This document shows positions 25,247 through 33,974 of a stretch of 64,000 nucleotides of DNA, one piece after another. Below the pieces are notes generated by a model. It ran no database searches. It had not been told where the DNA came from and saw only the letters and a list, made by a program, of their open reading frames with translations. Position numbers and translations under genes: made by a program. The DNA lies in contig CAVUNW010000010.1 in NCBI GenBank assembly GCA_963742865.1, forward strand, positions 1-64,000, in the 5' to 3' direction. Source of the stretch: Bog-532 sp963742865 (GTDB lineage Bacteria > Actinomycetota > Actinomycetes > Streptosporangiales > Streptosporangiaceae). Each line of letters opens with the position of its first letter. Positions within the stretch are counted from its first letter, which is position 1.

Positions 25247-26590
25247 CTAGTCCTGGGTCACCGGCCGGGCCTCGTCATCGGCCGCCTGGCCGTTCCGGGG
25301 GTGCCAGGTCGGCGCGGAGGGTGCCGCGAGGTGCCGTGGCTGGTGGCGCCGCCAGGACACGGCCATCCGGGCGCCGCCGAGCGAGGGCGAGTCGCCCACG
25401 TTCCAGCGGCCGCTGGTGGAGCGGACAATCGAGTCCGCGATGGCCAGCCCAAGCCCGGCCCCCTGGCCGTCGTCGGCCGCACGGTGGAAGCGGTCGAACA
25501 GCCGGGACCGTTCCGCCTCCGGAATGCCCGGGCCGCTGTCCTCGAGGGCCAGGCTGACCCGCCCGGCGGTCACGGTCACGCTGATCCGGACGGAGCCGTC
25601 CAGGCCCGCGTAACGGCACGCGTTGTCCATCAGCACCCCGGCGAGCCGGTCGATCCATTCCGGGGGCGCGCTGATCAGCGCGGGTGCCGGGGTGGCGGTG
25701 TCCGCGGTGATGGTGATGGAGCGCGCCCTGGCGACCGGCCGGAACCGGCCCGCGCACGTGTCGGCGGTGGTCGCGACGTCGAGCGGTTCGTCGCCGGGTG
25801 GTGGCGGCTGGGAGTCGAACCGGGCCAGCCACAGCAGGTCCTCGACGATCCGCCGCAGCCGCTTGCCCTCACCCTGGATCCGCGTCAGCGACCCGCGGTA
25901 CTCGGCCGCGCTGCGCGGGCTGGCCAGCGCTATGTCGGCCTCGGCGCTGATCACGCTCAGCGGGGTCCGCAGCTCGTGCGACGCGTCCGCGGTGAATTCG
26001 AGCTGCCGGCGCCGTGATTGCTCGACCGGGCCGAGGGCCTTCAGGCCGACGGTCAGGGAGCCAAGGAACATCGCCGCCAGCAGCAGCGGGGCCGCAGCGA
26101 TCTCGCTGTCCAGCAGGACGGCCTGGGTGTGCCGGTTCTGGGCCAGGCTCTGGCCCGCTACGATCCACTGGTTTCCGATCGGCCGGGCCACCAGCCGGAA
26201 GTAGCTGCCGCCGATGGCCGTGGTCACCGGCCAGCCCGGGCCCGGCCGCAGCCCGGCGGGGAACGCGGGATCGTCCAGGCTCAGCCGGCTGGCCCGCCCG
26301 CTGGGACTGATGAGCCAGAGGAAGAGCGGCGAGTCGTCGACGTCACCGTCGTCGGCACCGTCCTTCCTGGGCAGGGCGGTGACGTTCGACCGGCTGGCCT
26401 CGGCGAGACGGTCGCTGAGCCGGGCGTCGGTCGCCCCGGTCAGCCGGTGCCTGACCGCGAGATTCAGGGCGATGACGCAGGCCGTATAGACGATGGCGAT
26501 GATCAGGGTGGCCGCGCCCGCCACCCGGGCCGCGTGCCCGAACTGGGGCGGCAGCAGCCGGCGCCGCGGAACCCGGGGCCTGATTCTCAT
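25247..26590 (-). CDS. Sensor histidine kinase
   Basis: A 447-residue membrane kinase. Helix one is LIIAIVYTACVIALNLAV, followed by an extracytoplasmic sensor of about 110 residues and helix two around EIAAAPLLLAAMFLGSLTVG. There is little or no HAMP. HisKA box FTADASHELRTPLSVISAEA has the phosphorylated His. The ATPase boxes are MDNACRYA, DSGPGIP and GAGLGLAIADSIV. It lies ten bases downstream of the cognate response regulator in one operon. The signal is unknown. Confidence 0.9.
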   Translation of the reverse strand: MRIRPRVPRRRLLPPQFGHAARVAGAATLIIAIVYTACVIALNLAVRHRLTGATDARLSDRLAEASRSNVTALPRKDGADDGDVDDSPLFLWLISPSGRASRLSLDDPAFPAGLRPGPGWPVTTAIGGSYFRLVARPIGNQWIVAGQSLAQNRHTQAVLLDSEIAAAPLLLAAMFLGSLTVGLKALGPVEQSRRRQLEFTADASHELRTPLSVISAEADIALASPRSAAEYRGSLTRIQGEGKRLRRIVEDLLWLARFDSQPPPPGDEPLDVATTADTCAGRFRPVARARSITITADTATPAPALISAPPEWIDRLAGVLMDNACRYAGLDGSVRISVTVTAGRVSLALEDSGPGIPEAERSRLFDRFHRAADDGQGAGLGLAIADSIVRSTSGRWNVGDSPSLGGARMAVSWRRHQPRHLAAPSAPTWHPRNGQAADDEARPVTQD

Positions 26591-26600
26591 CTGGCCCGGC

Positions 26601-27269
26601 TCATGCGGCGGTCATCCGGTAGCCGATGCCGCGGATGGTCTCGATCCGCACCCGGCCGCCGGCCAGCTTGGATCGCAGCCGGGCCAGGTGGACGTCGATG
26701 GTGTTCGAGCCGAAGGCGTCGGCCTCGTTGTCCCACACGTGCTGGGCGATCGACCGCCGGTCCACCACCGCGGGCGAGCGGCGCATCAGCATTTCCAGGA
26801 TCCCGATTTCGGTGGCGGTCAGCGATGGGACGTCCGTCCCGATCCGCGCGCTCCGGGACGCGGGATCGAATTCCAGGTCCCCGATCACCAGCCGCGGCGG
26901 CTGGACCTGCGGCGGCCGGCGCTGGAGCGCCCGGAGCCGGGCCAGCAGCTCGGCGAAGTCGAACGGCTTGACGAGATAGTCGTCGGCGCCGGCGTCCAGG
27001 CCCGCGACCCGGTCGGCGGGGGTGTCCCGCGCCGTCAGCATCAGCACGGGCGTGGCGTACCGGGCCCGCCGCATCTTCTGGACGACTTCGAGGCCGGAGA
27101 TGCCCGGCATCCGCCAGTCCAGCACCGCGACGGAGTATTCGTACGTGCGCAGGAAGCGCAGGGCCGTGTCCCCGTCCGGGACCACGTCCACCACGTAGCC
27201 TTTTTCGCGCAGCCCGCGCCCGATGACTTCGCCCAGGCCGCGATCGTCTTCGGCGACAAGCACTCTCAC
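26601..27269 (-). CDS. OmpR/PhoB-family response regulator
   Basis: A 222-residue regulator from a GTG (VRVLVAEDDRGLGE). The receiver domain has acidic pocket EDD, phospho-acceptor Asp in AVLDWRMPG, conserved Thr in LTARD and Lys in LVKPF. The winged-helix output domain runs from LEFDPASRSARIG to GIGYRMTAA with recognition segment NTIDVHLARLRSKL. Longer in-frame starts up to 27437 are not supported because the family begins at this GTG. It is co-transcribed with the kinase downstream. Confidence 0.92.
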   Translation of the reverse strand: MRVLVAEDDRGLGEVIGRGLREKGYVVDVVPDGDTALRFLRTYEYSVAVLDWRMPGISGLEVVQKMRRARYATPVLMLTARDTPADRVAGLDAGADDYLVKPFDFAELLARLRALQRRPPQVQPPRLVIGDLEFDPASRSARIGTDVPSLTATEIGILEMLMRRSPAVVDRRSIAQHVWDNEADAFGSNTIDVHLARLRSKLAGGRVRIETIRGIGYRMTAA

Positions 27270-27355
27270 AGTGATCGAATCTACCTGTGCGATGCCGTGT
27301 GGATGGCCGTCTTGCATGTCCCCTGCCTGCGGTGGTCCCCCATTGGGCACGGCCC

Positions 27356-28132
27356 CTATCGGGACAGGCGGCGCCAGAGCGGCCGGGGCACGAGCCGCAT
27401 GGCGTTCGCCAGGCCCGCCAGCTTCTGCGGGACCCACACGGCCCGGCTGTCCCGGCCCGGGTCGCGCGCGAGCGCGGCCGCGACGGCCGCGCCCACGGCG
27501 GCCGGCGTGGTGGCCAGCGGGGCCGGGTCCATACCGGCGGTCATCCGCCCGGTGACGAACCCTGGCCGGATGAGCAGCACCCGTATGCCGGTGCCGTGCA
27601 GCGAGTCCGCCAGGCCCCGCGCGAAGGCGTCCAGGCCGGCCTTGGCGGCGCCGTAGACCATATTGGCCTTGCGCGGCCGGATCGCGGCCACGGACGACAG
27701 CACGACGATCGTGCCGGAACCCTGGGCGCGCATCCGCGCCACCGTGGCCAGCAGCGTCGTGACGTGGCTGGTGAAGTTGGTGTCGATGAGCACGGCCGCC
27801 TGCTGTGGGTCCTGGTCCAGCGTGGGCTGGGGGATCAGCACCCCGGCGGCCGAGATGACCACGTCGACGGGGCCTCCGGCGAAGACGTCACGGATGAGGT
27901 CTTCGTGCGCCGCGGTCTCGGTGGCGTCGTAGCGGTAGGTCCGTATCTGGTATGGCAGGGTCTTGCCCGCCGCTTCCAGCGCGGCCTCGTCGCGCCCGGC
28001 CAGCAGGATCTCGGTCTCCGGCGGTGCGCCGAGCGCGGCCAGGATGGCCAGCCCGATCTCGCTGGTCCCGCCGAGCAGCAGGATCCTCCCCGGCTGGCGG
28101 GAGGCCTGACGGGAGGTATTGGCACTGGTCAT
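27356..28132 (-). CDS. dprE2: Decaprenylphosphoryl-2-keto-ribose reductase (DprE2-like SDR)
   Basis: Short-chain dehydrogenase matching DprE2, which with DprE1 epimerises decaprenylphosphoryl ribose to decaprenylphosphoryl arabinose, the arabinose donor of the cell wall. The 258 residues contain the NADH-binding RILLLGGTSEIGLAIL, the catalytic Ser (VVLSSVAAIRPRKAN) and YxxxK (VYGAAKAGLD), and the DprE2-type tail LVPRPLWRRLSR. The ATG at 28132 overlaps the ubiA stop (ATGA). No DprE1 flavoenzyme is in the window. Confidence 0.87.
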   Translation of the reverse strand: MTSANTSRQASRQPGRILLLGGTSEIGLAILAALGAPPETEILLAGRDEAALEAAGKTLPYQIRTYRYDATETAAHEDLIRDVFAGGPVDVVISAAGVLIPQPTLDQDPQQAAVLIDTNFTSHVTTLLATVARMRAQGSGTIVVLSSVAAIRPRKANMVYGAAKAGLDAFARGLADSLHGTGIRVLLIRPGFVTGRMTAGMDPAPLATTPAAVGAAVAAALARDPGRDSRAVWVPQKLAGLANAMRLVPRPLWRRLSR

Positions 28133-29079
28133 CGCACGAGCTCCCATAGGCCGGCCACGAACGTGAGCAGCCACAGTAGTTCCAGCAGGACCATCGGTGT
28201 GTCCCGGGCCAGGAGGTCCTCGACCGGTCTCGGGGTGGCCTGCGCAGTGAGGTAGTCGAAACGGGCGAGCGTCCCCGCGAGGGGCACCGCGCTCGCGAGG
28301 TGCCAGCCCCTGATCCAGCCACGGTGCTCACCGACCGCCCACAGCAGGTAGGTGATGATCATGGCGAACGCGGTGATCCGCTGGGCCAGCCGCAGCGCGG
28401 CCGGCCGGTACCAGCGCATCGAGGGCCGGTGCCGGATGGCGTCCGGGCCGAGCACGGCCATCTCGGTGTAGCGCTTGGCCGTGGCCACCAGCAGCGCGCC
28501 GAGGCTGCAGACGAGCAGGAACCATCCGGACGGCGGCACACGCGTCGCCGCCGCGCCGCCGAGCGCGCGGAGCACGAACCCGGACGCCACGAAGACCAGC
28601 TCGACCACCGGAATGTGCTTGAGCACCAGGCTGTACAGCATCGACGAGGCGACGTACCCGCCGACGATCGCCGACAGCAGCGGCGTCCGGATCGCGAACC
28701 CCGCGGACAGCGCCGCGACGATGCATACGCCCGCTACCGCGACCGCGTGCGACTTGGGCAGCTCCCCGGCCGCGATCGGCCGGCGCCGTTTGACCGGATG
28801 CCGGCGGTCCCGGTCGGCGTCCACTACGTCGTTCACCATGTATACGGCGACCGACGCGGCGCAGAACGCGGCCGCCGCGACCAGCGCGTAGGCCAGTCCG
28901 TCCCGGCGCCCCAGCGACGCGCCCGCGAGCGGGGCCGCGAACACCAGCAGGTTCTTGGGCCACTGCCGGGGGCGCGCGGTCCGCAGTACCGCGTACGGCC
29001 AGCGGATCCAGCCCGGATACGGCGCCGCGTCGGAAGAGGCCGCCGGGCTGACGACGGCCTCGGGGAGGGGGCGGGTCAC
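28129..29079 (-). CDS. ubiA: Decaprenyl-phosphate phosphoribosyltransferase (UbiA family)
   Basis: Polytopic membrane prenyltransferase of the UbiA superfamily, closest to the Rv3806c type that makes decaprenylphosphoryl-5-phosphoribose from phosphoribosyl pyrophosphate. The first Asp-rich motif NDVVDADRDRRHP is clear, preceded by RPRQWPKNLLVFAAPLAG. A second site lies around TAKRYTEMAVLG. About eight to nine membrane helices fit its 316 residues. It is coupled by four-base overlaps to the glycosidase-like gene upstream and dprE2 downstream, so the two arabinose-donor enzymes are co-translated. Confidence 0.88.
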   Translation of the reverse strand: MTRPLPEAVVSPAASSDAAPYPGWIRWPYAVLRTARPRQWPKNLLVFAAPLAGASLGRRDGLAYALVAAAAFCAASVAVYMVNDVVDADRDRRHPVKRRRPIAAGELPKSHAVAVAGVCIVAALSAGFAIRTPLLSAIVGGYVASSMLYSLVLKHIPVVELVFVASGFVLRALGGAAATRVPPSGWFLLVCSLGALLVATAKRYTEMAVLGPDAIRHRPSMRWYRPAALRLAQRITAFAMIITYLLWAVGEHRGWIRGWHLASAVPLAGTLARFDYLTAQATPRPVEDLLARDTPMVLLELLWLLTFVAGLWELVR

Positions 29080-30968
29080 CGTGCGAAGACCGCTGTGAAG
29101 TCGCGGCTGTTGATGGAGTAGTACCGGTTAGCCGGCTCCGGCTGGTTGGGCAGCAGGTTCACCGGCGTCGGGTTGGCCGCGCTAGGTGTCGGCTTGTAAT
29201 ACATGTACGACATCCATGCCGGGTTGATGTCCATCTGCATGGCCTCGACCGCCCCGGCCCGCTGCAGCAGGTTGGCCAGCGTCCGGACGGACAGCGCCGG
29301 CCCGTAGACCCAGACGACCCGGCCGTCGCGGGTGATGCCGATCCCGGACCGCCACACGTAGTAGCCGCCGCCCAGGGTGGCGCCCCACTGGCCCTGCACG
29401 TTCTGGTCCACCGAGGCCGGGACGGCCCCGTTGCTGACGATGAGCTTGAGGTTCTGCCGCACCCCGGCCACGTTAGCGTTCATGCTGACGGTCTGGCCCC
29501 AGGCGCCGATGGCGACGCCGCCATTCTTGTAGTAGACCAGCGACGCGGCACCGTTCGTCAGGACGCCCTTGCTGTGCCCGTTGAGGTAGAAACCGCCTCC
29601 GGCGGAGTCCAGCTTGAAGCCGCCGTTGAACGTGGCCAGCAGGCCGCTGCGTGAGTTGGCCGGGAGGTACGGCGAGTAGCCCCAGCCGGTTCCGCCGGGA
29701 TCTTCGGCGCCCGGGCGGAGCTGGAACTGAAGCAGGCGCTGGTCCATCGACGCGATACCGGCCACGTACGAGGTGTGCACACTGTCCGGCCGTAGGTAGG
29801 TGCCGTAGATGGCGGGATAGCCGTTCACGCTGGCCAGCACTCGCCACTGCCCCTCACCCGGCAGGGGAGCCCCGGCGGGCGAGCCGAGCGTAGTGGGCAC
29901 GATCGGCTTGAACGTCGACGTGCCGGTCCTGGATGTGCCGGAGCCGGTTCCGGTCGTGGGCGCGGTCAGCGAGAACTGCGGCTTGCCGCCGACCTTCGGG
30001 GCCTTGTAGGTGAGCCATTCGCCCAGGGTGACCACGGGCCCGAGGTAGTGGTCCCGCGCCCATTCGGCGAGCCGGGTGGAGACAGTGCCATTGCCCGGTA
30101 CCGTCAGTGCCTGGCCGACCGACCAGCCCACCCAGCCGAAGAAGATGACCAGCGCGACCAGCACGGCCTGCACGCTGCGGTGCGATAGGAGTCGCCGGAT
30201 CAGTCGCGGCCGGCGCGGCTTGCCCGCCTGGCCGCGCTTGCTGTGCCGGTGCGGGGTGCGCGGGCCGTCGTCCCCGGGCTGCTGGCTATCCGCTGGGCCC
30301 TGCCCGTAGTCGCCGTTCTGGCGGTAGTCGGCCGGACCGCCCTGGTAGTGGTCGTCCTGGCTGTAGCCGTGGCCCTGGTACTGGGTGTCCTGGTCGTAAC
30401 CATTCGGCTGGTACCAGCGGTCCTGGTCATACGCGGCGCCGGTGCCGTTGCCGTTCCCCTGGTAGCGGGCGTCCCGGTCATAACCGGCAGGGCCGTCATC
30501 GTAGGAACTGTCCTGGTAGTAGCCGGCCGGACCGCGGCCGTTCGGCGCTCCCTGGCCGTAGTCCACGGGGCTGGTCGGGGCCTGCTCCACATATTCGCCC
30601 CGTCCGTGCGGGTCGTTCTGGCCGTATCCGTCTCGGTCGTAACCGTCCCGGCGGTGTGAGCCGCCGGAGCCGTTCGCCTGATAGGAGCCGTTGCCCTGGT
30701 ACGGGTCGTTCGCCTGGTACGGGTCCTCCGGAGGGTAGCCCCCGGGACCGTACGAGGCTTCCTGGCCGTAGCCGGCCTGGCCATAACGGGCCTGGCCATA
30801 GTCGGCGGAGGTGCCACCGTACGAGGCGTCTGGGCTCGCCGGACTGGCCGGGCCTGCGGGAGCGCGACGATCGCGCTGACCGGGCTCCGGCCTGCCCGGA
30901 GCGTCACCCTGCTCCAGCAGACTCTCGTCGTACCAGTGCCTCGGTGGTACCGATCGCGGCACGCGCAT
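29076..30968 (-). CDS. Membrane-anchored phosphodiester glycosidase-like protein with Tyr/Gln-rich cytoplasmic tail
   Basis: A 630-residue protein in three parts. Residues about 40-235 are low-complexity, with dozens of Tyr-containing short repeats (YGQA, YQGNG, DPYQ, GYDRD). Then comes a basic patch (RGQAGKPRRPRLIRRLLSHR) and one membrane helix (AVLVALVIFFGWVGWSVGQA), giving a type II orientation. The extracytoplasmic C-terminal domain resembles the NAGPA/phosphodiester glycosidase (DUF2233) fold: LLATFNGGFKLDSAGGG, GAWGQTVSMN, DGRVVWVYGPALSV, AMQMDINPAW. Such domains cleave or rearrange sugar phosphodiesters. The stop overlaps the ubiA start, which links it to arabinose-donor synthesis. Confidence 0.82.
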   Translation of the reverse strand: MRVPRSVPPRHWYDESLLEQGDAPGRPEPGQRDRRAPAGPASPASPDASYGGTSADYGQARYGQAGYGQEASYGPGGYPPEDPYQANDPYQGNGSYQANGSGGSHRRDGYDRDGYGQNDPHGRGEYVEQAPTSPVDYGQGAPNGRGPAGYYQDSSYDDGPAGYDRDARYQGNGNGTGAAYDQDRWYQPNGYDQDTQYQGHGYSQDDHYQGGPADYRQNGDYGQGPADSQQPGDDGPRTPHRHSKRGQAGKPRRPRLIRRLLSHRSVQAVLVALVIFFGWVGWSVGQALTVPGNGTVSTRLAEWARDHYLGPVVTLGEWLTYKAPKVGGKPQFSLTAPTTGTGSGTSRTGTSTFKPIVPTTLGSPAGAPLPGEGQWRVLASVNGYPAIYGTYLRPDSVHTSYVAGIASMDQRLLQFQLRPGAEDPGGTGWGYSPYLPANSRSGLLATFNGGFKLDSAGGGFYLNGHSKGVLTNGAASLVYYKNGGVAIGAWGQTVSMNANVAGVRQNLKLIVSNGAVPASVDQNVQGQWGATLGGGYYVWRSGIGITRDGRVVWVYGPALSVRTLANLLQRAGAVEAMQMDINPAWMSYMYYKPTPSAANPTPVNLLPNQPEPANRYYSINSRDFTAVFAR

Positions 30969-31337
30969 ACCTCCTGCCGAGCGCCTTTATTGACTGCTCC
31001 CACCGAGCCGTAGGTCTACCCCCGCAACATGAAGGCTCGATGACGGAGAACGTACCCGGACTAAATCTGAACCTTGCCTTAGAAATCCCTGGACAGATAG
31101 AAGTTAAACGGTTCGTGTGACATGCGCACAAGGCGTTTGGCGCATTCCGGGCATGCCGGGCACGCTCCGCTACTGGCGGCCCGTCCCGCACTCCCGTCGG
31201 ACCTGGTCGCCGTGGCCCAGTGCCGTCTCACACCACATTGTGATGAGTGGCACACTGCTTCAATGACGTTCGTATTGCCCTGATTCCTAGGGTACTGCGT
31301 CCCTCGACCTGCTCTCAGGAAGTGCGGTTCCCCGCCC
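30969..31337. other. Intergenic stretch upstream of glycosidase operon
   Basis: About 370 bp with the promoter of the leftward operon and the tail of the HNH pseudogene frame. The 31079-31337 reading frame is an out-of-frame extension, not a protein. No RNA or repeat seen. Confidence 0.45.
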
Positions 31338-31820
31338 TCACGCGGTGCGGCCAGAGGGTGGCCCGTGGGAGTGCAGGACGCGTCCGTCGGGGCTGGTGGC
31401 GGTGGTGGTGCCGTCGGGTGGCAGTCCAGTGTCCAGCCCCAGCGATGAATTACCACGAGGTGGTGGAACGTGCACAGGAGTCGCAGGTTCCCCAGCGAGG
31501 TGGGGCCGCCTTGGGACCAGTGGATCAGGTGGTGGGCGTCGCACCGGGCCGGTGGCTGGCCGCAGCCGGGGAACTGGCAGTGCCGGTCCCGGTGGATGAC
31601 GGCCTTGCGCAGGTGCGGGGGGACGGTGCGGGTGCTGCGGCCGATGTCCAGCGGCTGGCTGCGGCTGGTGTAGGGCGCGCCCAGGGTGGTGGCGCGCAGG
31701 CAGGCCGCGAGCCCGCCGGGCCCGGACAAAAGGCTGATGCTCATGGTCAGCAGGGTGTCGCGCAGCCGCTGGCGGGTGGCGGGGGAGATCTGGCCGGGCC
31801 GGGCTGTCGATCCGGGCGTT
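31338..31820 (-). pseudogene. DUF222/13E12-type HNH endonuclease fragment
   Basis: C-terminal portion of a DUF222-HNH (13E12 repeat) protein: GQISPATRQRLRDTLLTMS, RSTRTVPPHLRKAVIHRDRH, then the HNH core CQFPGCGQPPARCDAHHLIH and LRLLCTFHHLVVIHRWGW. The N-terminal DUF222 region (some 250-300 residues) is missing. After WTLDC the family-typical tail DGTTTATSPDGRVLHSHGPP lies in the next frame, ending at 31338. It is therefore both 5'-truncated and frameshifted. Confidence 0.82.
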
Positions 31821-31887
31821 CCGCGTTCGTGTAGGGGATGAGAGGCCGGCGGCATCGCGGCCCTGGCGGAAAGAAGGAGCACGGCAA

Positions 31888-32241
31888 ATGAAGCAGTATC
31901 TGCTCGCCATGTACCAGCCGCAGGGCGACCCGCCGCCGCCCGAAATTCTCGGGCCCATCATGCAGCGGCTCGACGTTATCCGTCAGGAGCTCAGGGACTC
32001 CGGCGCGTGGGTATTCGGCGACGGGCTGTGCCCCCCGGAGACGGCCACCGTGCTGCGCGCCACGGACGGGGACGTGCTCGTGACCGACGGCCCGTTCGCC
32101 GAGGGCAAGGAATACCTGGGCGGGTTCATGATCATCAAGGTGCCCGACCTGGACGCGGCACTGGCCTGGGGCCGGAGGTACGCCGAGACGACCGGCCTGC
32201 CCATGGAGGTGCGCCCGTTCCAGACCGATCCCGGGGACTGA
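31888..32241 (+). CDS. YCII/DGPF-domain protein
   Basis: A 117-residue protein of the YCII-related (DGPF) family, a small dimeric ferredoxin-like fold with a conserved His/Asp pair in some members. The family motif reads VTDGPFAEGKEYLGGFMII. AAGGAG lies eight bases before the ATG. It sits nine bases upstream of an ECF42-type sigma factor, the conserved genetic partner of DGPF proteins. Its biochemical function is unknown. Confidence 0.88.
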   Translation: MKQYLLAMYQPQGDPPPPEILGPIMQRLDVIRQELRDSGAWVFGDGLCPPETATVLRATDGDVLVTDGPFAEGKEYLGGFMIIKVPDLDAALAWGRRYAETTGLPMEVRPFQTDPGD

Positions 32242-32249
32242 GCCCCTCC

Positions 32250-33494
32250 GTGCCTGTCACCTGCGGCCCCAGCGCAGCAGCTCCGGACATCGAGCGGGTG
32301 TTCCGGGAGGAGTACGGGCGCGCGGTCGCGGTCCTGGTCCGCGTCTTCGGCGATATCGACGTCGCCGAAGAGGCGGTCCAGGAGGCGTTCACGGCCGCGG
32401 TGCAGCGGTGGCCGTCCAGCGGGATGCCGCCCAGCCCGGCGGGGTGGATCATCACCACGGCCCGGAACCGGGCCTTCGACCGCCTCCGCCGGGAGTCGTC
32501 CCGTGAGGACCGGCACGCGCAGGCTGCCCTGCTGCACGCGGCGAGCGAACCAGCCGAGGAGGGACCCGTGCGTGACGATCGGCTGCGCCTCATCTTCACC
32601 TGCTGTCACCCGGCGCTCGCCACCGCGGCCCAGGTCGCGCTTACGCTCCGGCTGCTCGGCGGCCTCACCACCGCCGAGATCGCGCGCGCCTTCCTGGTCC
32701 CCGAGGCGACGATGGCCCAGCGGCTGGTCCGTGCCAAGACCAAGATCCGCGACGCGGGAATCCCGTACCGGATCCCGCGCGAGGCCGACCTGCCGGAGCG
32801 CCTGCGGGCCGTCCTGGCCGTGGTCTACCTGATCTTCAACGAGGGCTACACCGCGAGCTCGGGGGACCGGCTCGTCCGCAACGAACTCTGCCGGGAGGCG
32901 ATCCGCCTCGGGCGGGTGCTGGCCACGCTGATGCCCGACGAACCCGAGGTCGCCGGGCTGCTCGCGCTCATGCTCCTCATCGACGCCCGCCGCGACGCCC
33001 GGACCGACGCGGACGGCGCCCTCGTGCCGCTCGCCGAACAGGACCGCCAGCGCTGGGACCGTGACCGCATCACCGAAGGTCAGGCCCTCGTGCGCGGCTG
33101 CCTGCGGCGTAATCAGCCCGGCCCGTATCAGATCCAGGCCGCGATCAACGCCGTGCACAGCGACGCGCCGGACGCCGCCGCGACCAGCTGGCCGCAGATC
33201 CTCCGGCTGTACGACCAGCTGATGGCGCAGGTCCCGAGCCCGGTGGTGGCGCTGCACCGCGCGGTCGCGGTGGCGGAGGTCGAGGGGCCCGGCGCGGCGC
33301 TGCGGCTGATCGACGACCTCGATCTGGGCAGCTACCACCTGTTCCACGCCATCCGCGCCGACCTGCTGCGGCGGCTCGGCCGGCCGGACGAGGCCGAGCG
33401 GGCCTACCGGGCCGCGATCGCCGGCGCCCACAACACGGCCGAGCGCGACTTCCTGGAACGCCGCCGCCGGGCGCTGGTCACGCCGGACCGCTGA
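32250..33494 (+). CDS. ECF42-type sigma factor with C-terminal TPR-like extension
   Basis: A 414-residue sigma factor from a GTG at 32250. Region 2 is VFREEYGRAVAVLVRVF and EEAVQEAFTAAVQRWP; region 4 is LRLLGGLTTAEIARAFLV. The remaining about 230 residues form an all-helical extension (AVVYLIFNEGYTASSGD, GPYQIQAAINAVHSDAP, LRRLGRPDEAERAYRAAIAG) typical of ECF42 factors, which use this domain in place of an anti-sigma factor. Pairing with the DGPF gene supports the assignment. No anti-sigma gene is adjacent. Confidence 0.9.
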   Translation: MPVTCGPSAAAPDIERVFREEYGRAVAVLVRVFGDIDVAEEAVQEAFTAAVQRWPSSGMPPSPAGWIITTARNRAFDRLRRESSREDRHAQAALLHAASEPAEEGPVRDDRLRLIFTCCHPALATAAQVALTLRLLGGLTTAEIARAFLVPEATMAQRLVRAKTKIRDAGIPYRIPREADLPERLRAVLAVVYLIFNEGYTASSGDRLVRNELCREAIRLGRVLATLMPDEPEVAGLLALMLLIDARRDARTDADGALVPLAEQDRQRWDRDRITEGQALVRGCLRRNQPGPYQIQAAINAVHSDAPDAAATSWPQILRLYDQLMAQVPSPVVALHRAVAVAEVEGPGAALRLIDDLDLGSYHLFHAIRADLLRRLGRPDEAERAYRAAIAGAHNTAERDFLERRRRALVTPDR

Positions 33495-33974
33495 CCACCG
33501 GCCCGGTCAGGATTCAATACTTCTTAACGGACGTCCTGAGCGCCGGACCGCCTGCGGGCACGTCCGCCCAGAGAGCCGCACGGGGCCGCCCGCCCCGGGA
33601 GCCCCGTACGGCGAGCCCGCTCACGGAGCCGTGCGCGCGACCTTGCCCCGCATGGCGCGCCGTCCGGTATTGCGAAAACGGCGGACCCTCAGCCGGGTCG
33701 CCGTGACGTAAGAACCAAGCACGGCAATGGCGCGGAAATAGGTGAAGAGAATGCCACGTCTGGTGGCGGGTTATTTTCGGTTCCGCTGATTTCTAAACGA
33801 AGTTACGTGATCCAGGGATGCGATGCTGCGGTGACCTGGACAAACGATGCGCGAGGCAGGTCGGTGTTCTGCGCTGTCCGGCACGGCATCTGGCCGTCCG
33901 TTGATGATCAATGGTTACGCCGGCATCGTCAGTTCCTGGCTATTTCGAGACCAAGTTTCCAGCTCGGTCCCTTT
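33495..33974. other. 480-bp intergenic stretch
   Basis: Lies between the convergent sigma factor and topoisomerase genes. A 6-bp hairpin CTGACC/GGTCAG (33491-33510) spans the sigma factor stop and could be a weak terminator. The region from about 33660 is less GC-rich than its surroundings. No credible gene seen; the 63-codon ORF at 33807 has no protein-like features. Confidence 0.5.

Noticed and set aside
30243..30659. Plus-strand Val/Ala-rich ORF opposite the Tyr-rich tail
   Set aside because: Antisense of a repetitive coding region; hydrophobic composition follows from the codon complement.
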